64,000 bases of DNA from positions 2,480,001-2,544,000 of the forward strand of contig OZ244877.1 in NCBI GenBank assembly GCA_965221145.1, written 5' to 3'. The position numbers and the translations under genes are program-made. Positions 1 to 8,234 of this stretch are shown piece by piece; within the stretch, counting starts at the first letter, position 1, and each line of letters opens with the position of its first letter. A model generated the notes under the pieces. That model worked only from the letters and a program-made list of their open reading frames with translations, did no database searches and was not told the origin of the DNA. This DNA is from Bin5 sp965221145 (lineage in GTDB: Bacteria > Chloroflexota > Anaerolineae > Caldilineales > Caldilineaceae).

Positions 1-799
1 GCACGTCGGGGCCGAGCGTGTGCGCCAGCCAACTGGCGGTGTCGTCCACCCGCTGATAGCGAAAATCACAGGAGAGGCGGATACGATCGGAGCGGTTGAG
101 AATGCCGCGATGCACGGTCAGACTTGTGAATATCACGGCATCGCCGGGGTGAAAGTCGGACGTCACCCAGCTGAGGCTCTCGGCGTCCAGGCCGAACACC
201 TTCTTCTCTTTGATTGCTTTGGCTGAACTGGCAACCGAGCCGCCGCCATGGTCAAGTTCGCCGCGCCGATGCGAACCCGGCGCGACGGTCAGCCCGCCGA
301 TCTGCTGGTCGATCTGCATGAGCGGCAGCCAACATGCGTTGAAGCTCTGCGAAAGGTAGCCGAACCGAAAGTTGCCGTCCTGGTGGGCGCCCAGCCCGAT
401 CGGCGCCGGCGCATCGGGATCAGGATACATCACCCGGATCAGGCGCTGCATCCACACCTGCACCGGCCCGCCGAACAGCCCTTCCATCAGCGCCACGATG
501 GGGGGAGACTCCGCCAGCCGCACGAAGGAGTCGAGGCGTGCGATCAGGTCGTAGAAGGTCATGTATTCGCTCTCGGTCGGGTGGGGGCCACCGCTCCACA
601 TCGGGTCTGCTGCACCGTCATTTTCGATGACGTGATGTTCGCGCAGGATCTGCATGATGTCTTGCTTGACGGTCGTGACTTGCTGCGGGTCGACCAATTG
701 GCGCAGGAACAGGTAGCCATCCTCTCGCAGAATCTCTGACAGGCGGACGGAATCGCCCAGATGCTTGCTCGAATCTCTGAACGGTTGAAAGCTGGACAT
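1..799 (-). CDS. Phytanoyl-CoA dioxygenase (PhyH) family protein, 3' end outside the window
   Basis: Non-heme Fe(II)/2-oxoglutarate-dependent oxygenase of the PhyH family; the substrate cannot be told from sequence. 266 codons are present and the frame is still open at base 1. The ATG at 797-799 follows an AAGGAGACAGAGCG ribosome site. Family features are the N-terminal GYLFLRQLV segment, the HQDGNF stretch (HxD iron-binding pair) and a distal VHRGILNRS segment holding the second iron His and the 2-oxoglutarate Arg region. It follows the aldolase gene by 12 bases on the same strand, so the two are probably co-transcribed and may act on one carbon skeleton (inference). One of five PhyH genes in the window. 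Confidence 0.85.
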   Translation of the reverse strand, partial: MSSFQPFRDSSKHLGDSVRLSEILREDGYLFLRQLVDPQQVTTVKQDIMQILREHHVIENDGAADPMWSGGPHPTESEYMTFYDLIARLDSFVRLAESPPIVALMEGLFGGPVQVWMQRLIRVMYPDPDAPAPIGLGAHQDGNFRFGYLSQSFNACWLPLMQIDQQIGGLTVAPGSHRRGELDHGGGSVASSAKAIKEKKVFGLDAESLSWVTSDFHPGDAVIFTSLTVHRGILNRSDRIRLSCDFRYQRVDDTASWLAHTLGPDV

Positions 800-811
800 C
801 GCTCTGTCTCC

Positions 812-1588
812 TTATGAGCGCAAAATGTCCGCGACAGCATCGAGCTTGTCACGGGCCGTGTCTACGATCAGATTATAGTCGGTGGCGTAGCACAGAAAGG
901 TAAAGCCCTGTTCCACACGCATTTGCAGCTCCTCCGGCGAGCCGCAGCCGTAGCCCATGGCGACGCCGTTCTGGCGGCCTACCGCCAGCGCACGCTCCAG
1001 CGCGGCCTCAATCGGCGGCAGCGAGTCATCCTGCATCGGGTTCAGGCCCAGCGAGAGGCTGAGGTCGAAACGACCGGCGTACATGGCATCGACGCCGGGC
1101 ACGGCGGTGATCTCTTCTAGGTCGTCATACGCCTCTCTGGTCTCCAGCATGAGGACGACGAGCATGTTGTCGTTGGCGCGCTCGAAATAGTCCTCGTAGT
1201 CGAGCGTGTAGTTCGAGGCGCGCAGGGGACCGAAACTGCGCGTACCTGCGGGCGGGTAGCGCGTGGCGCGCACGATGGCCTCCGCCTCCGCCGCGCTGCG
1301 CACCATGGGCACGAGAATGCCCATTGCGCCGATGTCGAGGGCGCGCTGGATGAAAACGGGGTCGGACGAGGGGATGCGGGCGATGGGGATGCAGTCGGTC
1401 GCGCTGATGGCCATCAGCATCTGCTGCACGCCCGCCATGTCCAGCCCATTGTGCTCCATCTCGATGGAGAGCCAGTCGTAACCGGCGTGCGCCAGCAGTT
1501 CGGCGACCAGCGGGCTGCCCAAGCCCATGAAACAGCCGGCGGTCGGCTTGCCGGCGAGCAGTCTCTCCCGCACCCAGTTGGTTCTCAC
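812..1588 (-). CDS. HpcH/HpaI family class II aldolase
   Basis: Metal-dependent pyruvate-type aldolase of the HpcH/HpaI (2,4-dihydroxyhept-2-enedioate / 2-keto-3-deoxy-rhamnonate aldolase) family, which cleaves 2-keto-3-deoxy sugar acids to pyruvate and an aldehyde. 258 aa, the family's usual size. Recognisable are AGYDWLSIEMEHN near residue 36, the central GAMGILVPMV strand, MLETREA (metal-binding Glu) and GRFDLSLSLG (metal-binding Asp and substrate loop). The true substrate is open; an L-rhamnose or L-fucose derived acid would suit the neighbourhood (inference). First gene of an operon with the downstream PhyH gene. A short piece of a related aldolase lies in debris near 50.0 kb. Confidence 0.9.
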   Translation of the reverse strand: MRTNWVRERLLAGKPTAGCFMGLGSPLVAELLAHAGYDWLSIEMEHNGLDMAGVQQMLMAISATDCIPIARIPSSDPVFIQRALDIGAMGILVPMVRSAAEAEAIVRATRYPPAGTRSFGPLRASNYTLDYEDYFERANDNMLVVLMLETREAYDDLEEITAVPGVDAMYAGRFDLSLSLGLNPMQDDSLPPIEAALERALAVGRQNGVAMGYGCGSPEELQMRVEQGFTFLCYATDYNLIVDTARDKLDAVADILRS

Positions 1589-1659
1589 GGTATCGGTTCC
1601 CCCTGACAGTTAGCGTCCGGCGATAGAATTGGTCATGCTGATGTGTTTGTTCATGGTAC

Positions 1660-1687
1660 AGTGTATTGATATTTGCGGAAAACGCAA
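1660..1687 (-). promoter_or_regulatory. Candidate promoter with overlapping palindrome for the aldolase-PhyH operon
   Basis: On the minus strand a TTGCGT box (1682-1687) and a TACACT box (1660-1665) are 16 bases apart, upstream of the aldolase start. The -35 box is covered by the inverted repeat TTGCG-GAAAA-CGCAA (1673-1687), which could be a repressor operator. Motif match only. Confidence 0.35.
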
Positions 1688-1800
1688 CCGTCCTCATGCT
1701 CGCGTCTTCCTGATGTTTGCAGAGCAGAGCGCGTTCATGCGGCTGTTAGACAATATCATCTCTTCCAAAGAGGTCGACTAGTCCGCAGACACCAGCGAGT

Positions 1801-1831
1801 TTGAAGCGGGGATAAACGAGTGGTGTATAAT
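1801..1831 (+). promoter_or_regulatory. Candidate promoter for the FRG-protein region
   Basis: TTGAAG (1801-1806) and a perfect TATAAT (1826-1831), spacing 19, just upstream of the DUF3644-like remnant and the FRG gene. The rest of 1589-1878 holds no supported gene. Confidence 0.4.
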
Positions 1832-1878
1832 CTACACGGACTGATGGATGAGGAAACTGTCGTGGAGGAGGACCGATC

Positions 1879-1950
1879 ATGAAATCCCGTTCCAAAGAGC
1901 TACTCGATCGTGCGATAGCCACGACCTCAAGACGTGCGCGTAACCTGTAA
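1879..1950 (+). pseudogene. N-terminal remnant of a DUF3644-type protein
   Basis: A 23-codon frame preceded by a strong GGAGGAGG site. Its first 14 residues, MKSRSKELLDRAIA, match the characteristic start of DUF3644 (HEPN-like, defence-associated) proteins as I know them. After that the similarity stops and the frame ends after TTSRRARNL. I read this as the 5' tip of a deleted gene that kept its promoter and ribosome site; a genuine short peptide upstream of the FRG gene is the alternative. Confidence 0.45.
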
Positions 1951-1980
1951 CAGTAATGGAGTTGCAAAGAGGAGTATCGT

Positions 1981-2976
1981 ATGAGTCAAGAAGGACTTGC
2001 CAGACCAAGTAGCCAGGACTTACTCCAAGAGATCGAGGAACAGTCCTCTCAGGGAGAATACATCTATAGAGGAGAACCCGAATGTTATCAGAGGATTTCC
2101 TCTACGCTCTATCGGCAGTATGAGAAAGTAATTGAAACAGAGGATTTCGATATTGAATTCGCGCAAGAGGAGATGCTGGAGCAAGTAAAAAGATACACAT
2201 CCTTTACGGATGACACAGACATACTGACCGAGCTGCAACATTTCGGAGGGAATACCAATCTCATAGACTTTTCCGGCGATTATCTGATTGCATTGTTCTT
2301 TGCCTGTGACGGCTCATTCGATAAAGATGACCGACTCATTCTTTTCGACAAGGCATCAAGACCCCATCAAATCACATTGCCAAGGAAAAATCAGAACCAC
2401 AGAGTCATCTCGCAGAAAAGCATATTTGTTCGGTCGCCTACTGGTTGCATCGGAGAGAGCGAGGTCAGAATTGTCTCAGTTCCCAAAGAATTGAAGCAAG
2501 AGGCGATGGAGCATCTGGAAAAGTATCACGGAATCTCCACAGGATCCATTTACAACGATTTATTGGGGTACATAAGAAATCAAGAAAAGCACCAAACTGC
2601 CTATGCCGAATTTTATATTGCTTATACATCCTTCAACAAAGAAGAGTTTAGGGAAGCCATAAGGCACTATGACAGCGCCATCCGTCTAAATCCTTTCATG
2701 ACTGCATACACCAACCGAGGTGCCGCCAAATTTAGACTTAACTGTTTCAAGGCAGCTATTTCGGACTGCAATGTTGCGATTGGCTACGATTCAAGTGATG
2801 CAATTGCCTACTATTATCGAGGAATTGCCAGGAAATCTCTTGAAGATCGAAATGGAGCAGTGGAAGACTTAGGGCGGGCGAAAGTTCTAGCACAGGAACA
2901 AAGACAGGAAGACGTCTTGTTGGCCATTAACGAAGAACTAAGTGACTTCAATCATAGTGGCTCCAAGAAACAATGA
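1981..2976 (+). CDS. FRG domain protein with C-terminal TPR repeats
   Basis: 331 aa. The N-terminal part is an FRG domain: YRGEP at residues 29-33, then LTELQHFGGNTNLIDFS and a YLIALFFAC helix, the usual order in this family. FRG domains occur in many phage-defence and toxin-like proteins; the biochemical role of most is unknown. From about residue 205 to 320 the protein carries two to three TPR units (AIRHYDSAIRLNP, AAISDCNVAIG, GAVEDLGRAKV), which would bind a partner or sense a ligand. The start is set by GAGGAGTATCGT before ATG. The gene is visibly AT-richer than its neighbours, suggesting transfer. No dedicated partner is evident apart from the toxin-antitoxin pair downstream. Confidence 0.8.
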   Translation: MSQEGLARPSSQDLLQEIEEQSSQGEYIYRGEPECYQRISSTLYRQYEKVIETEDFDIEFAQEEMLEQVKRYTSFTDDTDILTELQHFGGNTNLIDFSGDYLIALFFACDGSFDKDDRLILFDKASRPHQITLPRKNQNHRVISQKSIFVRSPTGCIGESEVRIVSVPKELKQEAMEHLEKYHGISTGSIYNDLLGYIRNQEKHQTAYAEFYIAYTSFNKEEFREAIRHYDSAIRLNPFMTAYTNRGAAKFRLNCFKAAISDCNVAIGYDSSDAIAYYYRGIARKSLEDRNGAVEDLGRAKVLAQEQRQEDVLLAINEELSDFNHSGSKKQ

Positions 2977-3113
2977 GGAGCGTCTTCATTGCGCCCAAAT
3001 AAAAGCTCCCTGATACCACGGCTCTAACCCGACCGCGGACTTCGGCGAGTTGGAAACGAAGACGACTCGATGATGTTTACATTCTAAGGACAGACCAAAA
3101 AGGAGGAAGTCAG

Positions 3114-3338
3114 ATGACCCAGCTTCTTGAAAAGGCTTTTGCCAAAGCCGCGGCACTCCCGCAGGAGGAACAAGATAGATTCGCGCGTTTCCTTCTGGCC
3201 GAACTGGAGTCGGAGGAGCGCTGGGCCGAGTTGTTCAGCCGTCCCGAGTCGGAGGATTTGCTTGAGCAACTGGCCAATGAGGCTCTGTCGGCGCACCGGG
3301 CAGGAAAGACTCAGCCTCTTAAAATTAAAGATTTGTAG
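3114..3338 (+). CDS. Small antitoxin-like protein
   Basis: 74 aa, acidic, mostly helical, starting MTQLLEKAFAKAAALP, a pattern common in Chloroflexota and cyanobacterial antitoxins paired with RelE/ParE toxins. The ATG follows an AAAAGGAGG site. The stop is two bases before the toxin start, so the two are translationally coupled. Assignment rests mainly on this pairing; no DNA-binding domain is obvious, so autoregulation is uncertain. Confidence 0.7.
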   Translation: MTQLLEKAFAKAAALPQEEQDRFARFLLAELESEERWAELFSRPESEDLLEQLANEALSAHRAGKTQPLKIKDL

Positions 3339-3340
3339 AC

Positions 3341-3610
3341 GTGCGATCGTTTACCCAGCCCAGCTTCTGGAAGGCGTATCAACGCCTCCCGGAGCAAGTT
3401 CAACGGCAAGCGCGCAAAGCCTACCAGTTGTTTGAATCAGATCCTCATCACACAGGCTTGGAATTCAAGCGCGTAAGTCGACGAAATCCAGTCTACTCAG
3501 TGCGTGTGAGCACTTCCTATCGAGCCTTGGGAGTAATGGACGAAGGCGACATCGTGTGGTTCTGGATCGGCCCACACCATGTGTACGATCAACTATTAAG
3601 GCGAGTGTAG
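3341..3610 (+). CDS. RelE/ParE-superfamily toxin
   Basis: 89 aa, GTG start immediately after the antitoxin stop. It shows the compact RelE/ParE fold pattern: an N-terminal helical hairpin (FWKAYQRLPEQVQRQARKAY), a GLEFKRVSR strand, YSVRVSTSYRALGV and a final WFWIGPHHVYDQLL strand. Members inhibit translation as ribosome-dependent mRNA interferases or inhibit gyrase; the sequence does not decide which. Forms a type II toxin-antitoxin pair with the preceding gene, in the same accessory patch as the FRG protein. Confidence 0.75.
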   Translation: MRSFTQPSFWKAYQRLPEQVQRQARKAYQLFESDPHHTGLEFKRVSRRNPVYSVRVSTSYRALGVMDEGDIVWFWIGPHHVYDQLLRRV

Positions 3611-3731
3611 AACCGATACTCCTCTCCCCAGGTTTAATCTTCGCTCTGTGATATTCAGCAATCGCAACTGTCGTGCCGTGCAAAACGGATTTTCGATTGA
3701 AGATGCCGGCTGGGGCTCAGCTGGAGATATT

Positions 3732-5015
3732 TCATGTAGTCCTTTGTCGCGTCTTGTCGGACAGGTCAGGCATGGGCGATGGCGAGTGGAGCTTACGGGT
3801 GCGGGCGCGGAACTCCATGCCATTCTCGGCCAACGCGGCCAGTTCTTCGCTGTCGCCGGAGTGCCATACCTTCAGTTGCTGGCGGGCGATGTTGACGTGT
3901 TCAACTTCATCGGCCCAGTCGAAGTCCTGCAAGGTGGTCATCAGCGGAAGGCGCGCCAGATCGCGACAGAACTCGTATTCGGCGCGCTTGCCGGGCGGAT
4001 ACTTCATCAGGGCGGCCTCAACGCCGATCCCCAGCATGGCGTAGAGTTCGAGCGGCGTCATCTTGAACAAATATTCAATTTCAAAGTCCCGCAGGGGCAT
4101 CACGCCGCGGTCGCCGTAGACATACTCGGTCGCGGCCTCGCCGAATAGGGAGTGGCGCATCTCATCCCACATATGGCGGGAGATCGCCACGTAGAAAGAC
4201 CAGGGTTGCTCCTTGACCTCCCACAGGACAATCGCTAACGCCTCAGCGATCGTGATCTCACCCAGACGGGTGGCCATCATCTGAACGAGCCGATCCGGGA
4301 TGCGGTCTTCGTCAACATGGATGATGTCCCAGACGTGGGGAAAGGTGTCGTCGCGCTCAGGTTTTCTGGCGACCCGAAAATCAAACCCCTCACTGCGCTG
4401 CGGCTGAATGGTCGCCTCCTTTGTCTCAAGATCGCCGGCGATCCCGCCCGCCGCACGCAGCATCTGCGCAAGGGTATCGGCCCAACGTTGACCCTGCGCC
4501 TCTTTTTCGGCTGTATTCACCACATCCTGATAGGCGGCTTCCAGGAGACGCAAACCCTCCTCTTCCTCAGCGATGATAGTCCGCATCAGCCGCACCGTTT
4601 CATAGTCCGCCAGGCCATTGGTCTCGCCCACATAGTTGCGGTAGACATTCAGCAGGGCCGGTTTGAACACCTTGACCAGCACAGCAAGAAGTTCGACGCT
4701 GCCGTCTGAAAACATCGCCTCGTCCAGGAGTACCGTGAGCCGATCATCCGGCGCCCTATGGCTCTTCGCTGTGGAGACGCGCAGTTCGGTAAGGCGGGTC
4801 TTGAGCCGGTCTGAGTGGAGGCCGTCCTCGTATTGCAGCCGCGACAGCAGCGCCTTCAGATCCCGCTGCGGCGTTGTAACGATATGCACCGCCTGCAAGA
4901 ACATGAGCCTCTCCTCAACATAGGCCAGCCGGTGGATGCGCTGGGCGCACTCTTCGACGCTGAGACCAGGTTCTTTGGCCCGGCCCAGTCCGGCGAACTG
5001 ATAGCTTGGGTTCAT
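3732..5015 (-). CDS. Ferritin-like (di-iron helical bundle) domain protein
   Basis: 427 aa, mostly helical. Glu and ExxH motifs suggest a carboxylate-bridged metal site: EDGLHSDRL near residue 80, EEEEGLRLLE mid-protein, DEMRHSLFGEAA and DEVEHVNIARQQL in the C-terminal half, resembling ferritin/DUF455-like bundles. No known enzyme is recognisable. The ATG follows an AGGAGG site. It stands alone on the minus strand, divergent from the sugar-kinase operon. Function is unknown; an oxygenase or oxidase acting with the neighbouring catabolic genes is possible but unsupported. Confidence 0.6.
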   Translation of the reverse strand: MNPSYQFAGLGRAKEPGLSVEECAQRIHRLAYVEERLMFLQAVHIVTTPQRDLKALLSRLQYEDGLHSDRLKTRLTELRVSTAKSHRAPDDRLTVLLDEAMFSDGSVELLAVLVKVFKPALLNVYRNYVGETNGLADYETVRLMRTIIAEEEEGLRLLEAAYQDVVNTAEKEAQGQRWADTLAQMLRAAGGIAGDLETKEATIQPQRSEGFDFRVARKPERDDTFPHVWDIIHVDEDRIPDRLVQMMATRLGEITIAEALAIVLWEVKEQPWSFYVAISRHMWDEMRHSLFGEAATEYVYGDRGVMPLRDFEIEYLFKMTPLELYAMLGIGVEAALMKYPPGKRAEYEFCRDLARLPLMTTLQDFDWADEVEHVNIARQQLKVWHSGDSEELAALAENGMEFRARTRKLHSPSPMPDLSDKTRQRTT

Positions 5016-5156
5016 TCTTATTGCCTCCTGTCGCGAGCTTTGCGCCGAATGATCCTCTGCTACTCTGCTCGGAGCGAAGGATTCGCGGATGAAGTGCAGT
5101 ATACGGGATCACCGGCTTCGCAACAAGAATGGCAAGTATAGCCGTTTTCGGTCGCT

Positions 5157-5185
5157 TTGACGATGATTCAAGGGTATGATATAAG
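5157..5185 (+). promoter_or_regulatory. Candidate sigma-70-type promoter for the sugar-kinase/ABC operon
   Basis: TTGACG (5157-5162), 17-base spacer, TATAAG (5180-5185), about 90 bases before the kinase ATG in the intergenic space divergent to the ferritin-like gene. Confidence 0.55.
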
Positions 5186-5277
5186 TTGGAAATCGCTGAA
5201 TTCCGCAACGGCGGACGGAAACCGGCAGACTCTCGCCTCCACCCGGCTTCGACGCCCGCTCAAATGGAGGATAGCCC

Positions 5278-6222
5278 ATGCCTGACATTGTGGTGATCGG
5301 CAGCTTTGTGGTCGGCCTGACTGTGCGCGTTCCTCGCAAACCGGTTGTCGGCGAAGGACTGATCGGCGACCTGTTTGACATGGGGCCGGGCGGAAAGGGC
5401 GCCAATCAAGCGATCGCCGCGGCGCGGCTGGGCGCGCAGGTTGAACTTGTGGCCTGTGTAGGCGACGACCCGTTTGCCGAGATGGCGGGCACACTGTTCG
5501 AACGCGAAGGCATCTCTTCCGCGCACATTCACCGCATCCGTGACATCAACACCGGAGTCGGCTTGGTAACTCTCCTTCCCTCCGGCGACAACTGGATCGT
5601 GGGTCATCTTGGCGCAAATATGCACATGCGCTTACATCATGTGGAAGCGGCTGAGCCTCTCATCGCCCTCAGCGACATCGTCATGGCCCAGTTCGAAGCG
5701 CCGTTGGACTCGATAGCCCGCGGCCTGGAACTTGGGAAGACGCATGGGGCGATGACGATTCTGAATCCCGCCCCGGGGCAGGCCGCTGCTCCAGAACTCC
5801 TGGCGCACGTTGACGTGCTGACCCCCAATGAGAGCGAGACCCGCATACTGCTAGGCCTGCCGCCGGACGATTCGACGCCGACGCGTGAGCTTGCGGGGCG
5901 GCTGCTGGATTTGGGCGTGGATCGCATCGTGGTTACGCGCGGCGAAGAGGGGGCGGTCATCGTGACCGCGGACTATATTGAGGAGGTGTCTGCGGTTCCG
6001 GTCCAGGCATTGGACGTTACCGGGGCTGGCGACAGCTTCAATGCGGCGTTGGCTGTCAGCCTCAGCAAGGGAGCCACTCTGCGCGACGCCGTCTGCCATG
6101 CCACCTATGCGGGGGCCTACACGACGACCCATCTGGGCGTGATCGATGGCCTGCCGACCAGGGCTGAACTGGAGGAGTTCATGGCGCGAGAAATGAAAGG
6201 AGGCAATAAGGGAACCGTGTGA
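5278..6222 (+). CDS. PfkB family carbohydrate kinase (ribokinase-like)
   Basis: 314 aa cytosolic sugar kinase that transfers the ATP gamma-phosphate to a pentose, ketose or nucleoside. Both family signatures are intact: the glycine-rich GPGGKGANQA segment at residues 36-45 and the C-terminal DVTGAGDSFNAAL, with the likely catalytic base Asp252. TPNESE near residue 182 is the usual ATP-site segment. The ATG is preceded by AAATGGAGG. The importer genes follow 83 bases downstream on the same strand, so it probably phosphorylates the imported sugar or a breakdown product. Closest by motif to ribokinases, but substrate is undetermined. Confidence 0.88.
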   Translation: MPDIVVIGSFVVGLTVRVPRKPVVGEGLIGDLFDMGPGGKGANQAIAAARLGAQVELVACVGDDPFAEMAGTLFEREGISSAHIHRIRDINTGVGLVTLLPSGDNWIVGHLGANMHMRLHHVEAAEPLIALSDIVMAQFEAPLDSIARGLELGKTHGAMTILNPAPGQAAAPELLAHVDVLTPNESETRILLGLPPDDSTPTRELAGRLLDLGVDRIVVTRGEEGAVIVTADYIEEVSAVPVQALDVTGAGDSFNAALAVSLSKGATLRDAVCHATYAGAYTTTHLGVIDGLPTRAELEEFMAREMKGGNKGTV

Positions 6223-6305
6223 GCAACACCGTGCTGCCAAGAAGATCCAGAGAAACGCGTTACGACTGAAGAACCTTATCCCATGTAGTCTTCAGGAGGT
6301 ATGTG

Positions 6306-8021
6306 ATGACCAGCGGAAAGTTAAGTCGCCGTGATTTTCTACGTGCTACAGCGATTGCAACCGGGGCAATAGCCGCCGCGGCTTGTGGTCCTACCGCTCC
6401 GGTCGAAGAGGCCGCACCGGTAGCCGCCGCAAGCGCTTCAGATTGTGTGCAGGACTGGACCTCAGGTTGGCCACCTGCGCCGATCAAGTACGACCCCGTC
6501 GTGGAGGTCTCAGTCCCCTTCAATGCCTGGCCCACCTTCAAGCCCGGCCATGATGCCACCGACAATCCCTACTATAACTGGTACCTTGAAGAGATGGGGA
6601 TCAAGTTCAACATTCATTGGATGGCCGACGGCGAACTGCGAACGCAGAAGCTGCAGGCAGACATCGCCGCGGGCACAATGCCGGACATGGTCGCCCTCCA
6701 GGACCCTCTGTTCAACCAGTTGATTGACGAAGGCGCCCTCAAAGAGATCAAGGACATTTGGGAGGCCGCGGCTTCACCACTCTCGAAGGAAGTCCATCGC
6801 TATCCTGAAGGCAAGAACTGGATCCACTGTTTCCGCAACAACCGGCAGGAGTTATACGGCCTGGATCTTGGCATCACCGATAAGGTATTCTGCACCATCA
6901 GTTGGATACGCAACGACTGGCTGGAGCAGTTGGACATGCCGATGCCGGACAGCATCGAGGGTTGGGATGAGACGCTGCACGCCTTCAACGATGGGGGGCT
7001 GTGTGATTACGGCATCACCGCGCAGAAGAGCCTCTTTTCCTGGGCGCACGATTTCACCAAGGTCTTCGGCGCGTACCGCGTCATGCCGGGCCTGTGGCGC
7101 GACAACGGTGACGGCAAACTGGCCTATGACAGCCTCACGGAGAAGAACAAGGATGTGTTGGCGCTTCTCAACGGATGGTATAGCGACGGCCTGATGGACC
7201 CCGACTTCCATACGCTCGACTGGGCCTCAGGGTTGAACACGGCTGCCGACGGCAAGGCGGGCATTGTGACGATGCCCATGTGGGGCACCTCTCGCATCGT
7301 CGAAATCGAAAAGAAGGTGGAAGGTGAGTTCAAGACGATGCCGCTGCCTACCGGACCGACCGGCGAGCGGGGCCGTAAGTGGACAAGCCCTGTTTTCCAC
7401 GCCTGGGTCTTCCGCCGGGGCCTGGAAGACATAAAGGTAGAGGCTCTGATCCAACAGTTGAACCACCAGCGGGAACTGCACGTCAACGGACCGACAAAGC
7501 ACAATGCCTACGGCCCGCTTGACGACATGGGCAACGATGGCCTCTTCCAGGAAGGTTACGACTGGGAGTGGGACGAGAACTGCGAGATCAAGTTGCTCGA
7601 ATGGCAGACCGGCACTTCATTCAGGGATGTCGGTTTCCATCACGCAACCTATCCCGGCTACCAACAGCACGCCGACTTGAACCGGCAGAGGCTGCGCAAG
7701 ATGGATCCGTCGGAACTGAGCAAGGCGGAGAAGTACTTCATCCGCGATCCAGGGCTGGCGCGGCAGGAAGTCGCTTACGCTCAAGTATTCGAAGAAGCCG
7801 AGTACGAGATCGAGAACGAGTACCTGGGCGTCAATACGTCGCGGATGAACGAGTTGCTTCCCGACCTACAAAAGTTGGAAGAAGAGTTCTACCTGTCGAT
7901 CGTGCTTGGCCTGAAGCCGCTTGACGCCTTCGACGAGTACGTGAGCAAGTGGCACGAACTGGGCGGCGATGAGGTCGCCGAGGACGTCAACGCGTGGTAC
8001 GAGTCACACAAGAGTTCATAA
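6306..8021 (+). CDS. ABC transporter sugar-binding lipoprotein, Tat-type leader
   Basis: About 571 aa extracellular solute-binding protein. The leader has a twin-arginine motif (LSRRDFLRA) and a lipobox ending AAACG, so it should be exported folded and lipid-anchored. Its length and pairing with LplB/YtcP-type permeases place it with the large oligosaccharide-binding proteins of the LipO/LplA type. A GTG three bases upstream is in frame, but ATG at 6306 lies five bases after AGGAGGT and fits better. The mature part is Trp/Tyr-rich, usual for sugar binding. Second gene of the kinase-importer operon. Confidence 0.88.
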   Translation: MTSGKLSRRDFLRATAIATGAIAAAACGPTAPVEEAAPVAAASASDCVQDWTSGWPPAPIKYDPVVEVSVPFNAWPTFKPGHDATDNPYYNWYLEEMGIKFNIHWMADGELRTQKLQADIAAGTMPDMVALQDPLFNQLIDEGALKEIKDIWEAAASPLSKEVHRYPEGKNWIHCFRNNRQELYGLDLGITDKVFCTISWIRNDWLEQLDMPMPDSIEGWDETLHAFNDGGLCDYGITAQKSLFSWAHDFTKVFGAYRVMPGLWRDNGDGKLAYDSLTEKNKDVLALLNGWYSDGLMDPDFHTLDWASGLNTAADGKAGIVTMPMWGTSRIVEIEKKVEGEFKTMPLPTGPTGERGRKWTSPVFHAWVFRRGLEDIKVEALIQQLNHQRELHVNGPTKHNAYGPLDDMGNDGLFQEGYDWEWDENCEIKLLEWQTGTSFRDVGFHHATYPGYQQHADLNRQRLRKMDPSELSKAEKYFIRDPGLARQEVAYAQVFEEAEYEIENEYLGVNTSRMNELLPDLQKLEEEFYLSIVLGLKPLDAFDEYVSKWHELGGDEVAEDVNAWYESHKSS

Positions 8022-8131
8022 GCGCCGGCGCAGGTCGGTGCGCGGATCTTTGACCTGTTGAAATGACGCCCGACCTTGAAGTAGCCACTGTGTGACTTCC
8101 GCCAGACCGGCACGGAACTCTGTGCGAGATG

Positions 8132-8165
8132 GGGGGCGTGGGTTCAAGTTGGAATCCACGCCCCC
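8132..8165 (+). promoter_or_regulatory. Stem-loop between binding-protein and permease genes
   Basis: A perfect 10-bp inverted repeat, GGGGGCGTGG (8132-8141) and CCACGCCCCC (8156-8165), with a 14-base loop and no T-tract. It sits between the binding-protein stop and the permease start, where a hairpin can protect upstream mRNA or attenuate read-through. A 13-bp tandem repeat, AATTCGCCACTTG twice, follows at about 8173-8198. Confidence 0.6.
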
Positions 8166-8234
8166 TGGTTCAATTCGCCACTTGAATTCGCCACTTGAAT
8201 TTGCCAGGACTGCCGCTGAGAGATGTGAGATAAG

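Noticed and set aside
248..739. 163-codon plus-strand open frame
   Set aside because: It is antisense to the PhyH gene, has no ribosome site and its composition is that of a GC-rich shadow frame.
1746..1967. 73-codon minus-strand frame upstream of the FRG gene
   Set aside because: No homology pattern and it runs antisense over the promoter and the DUF3644-like remnant.
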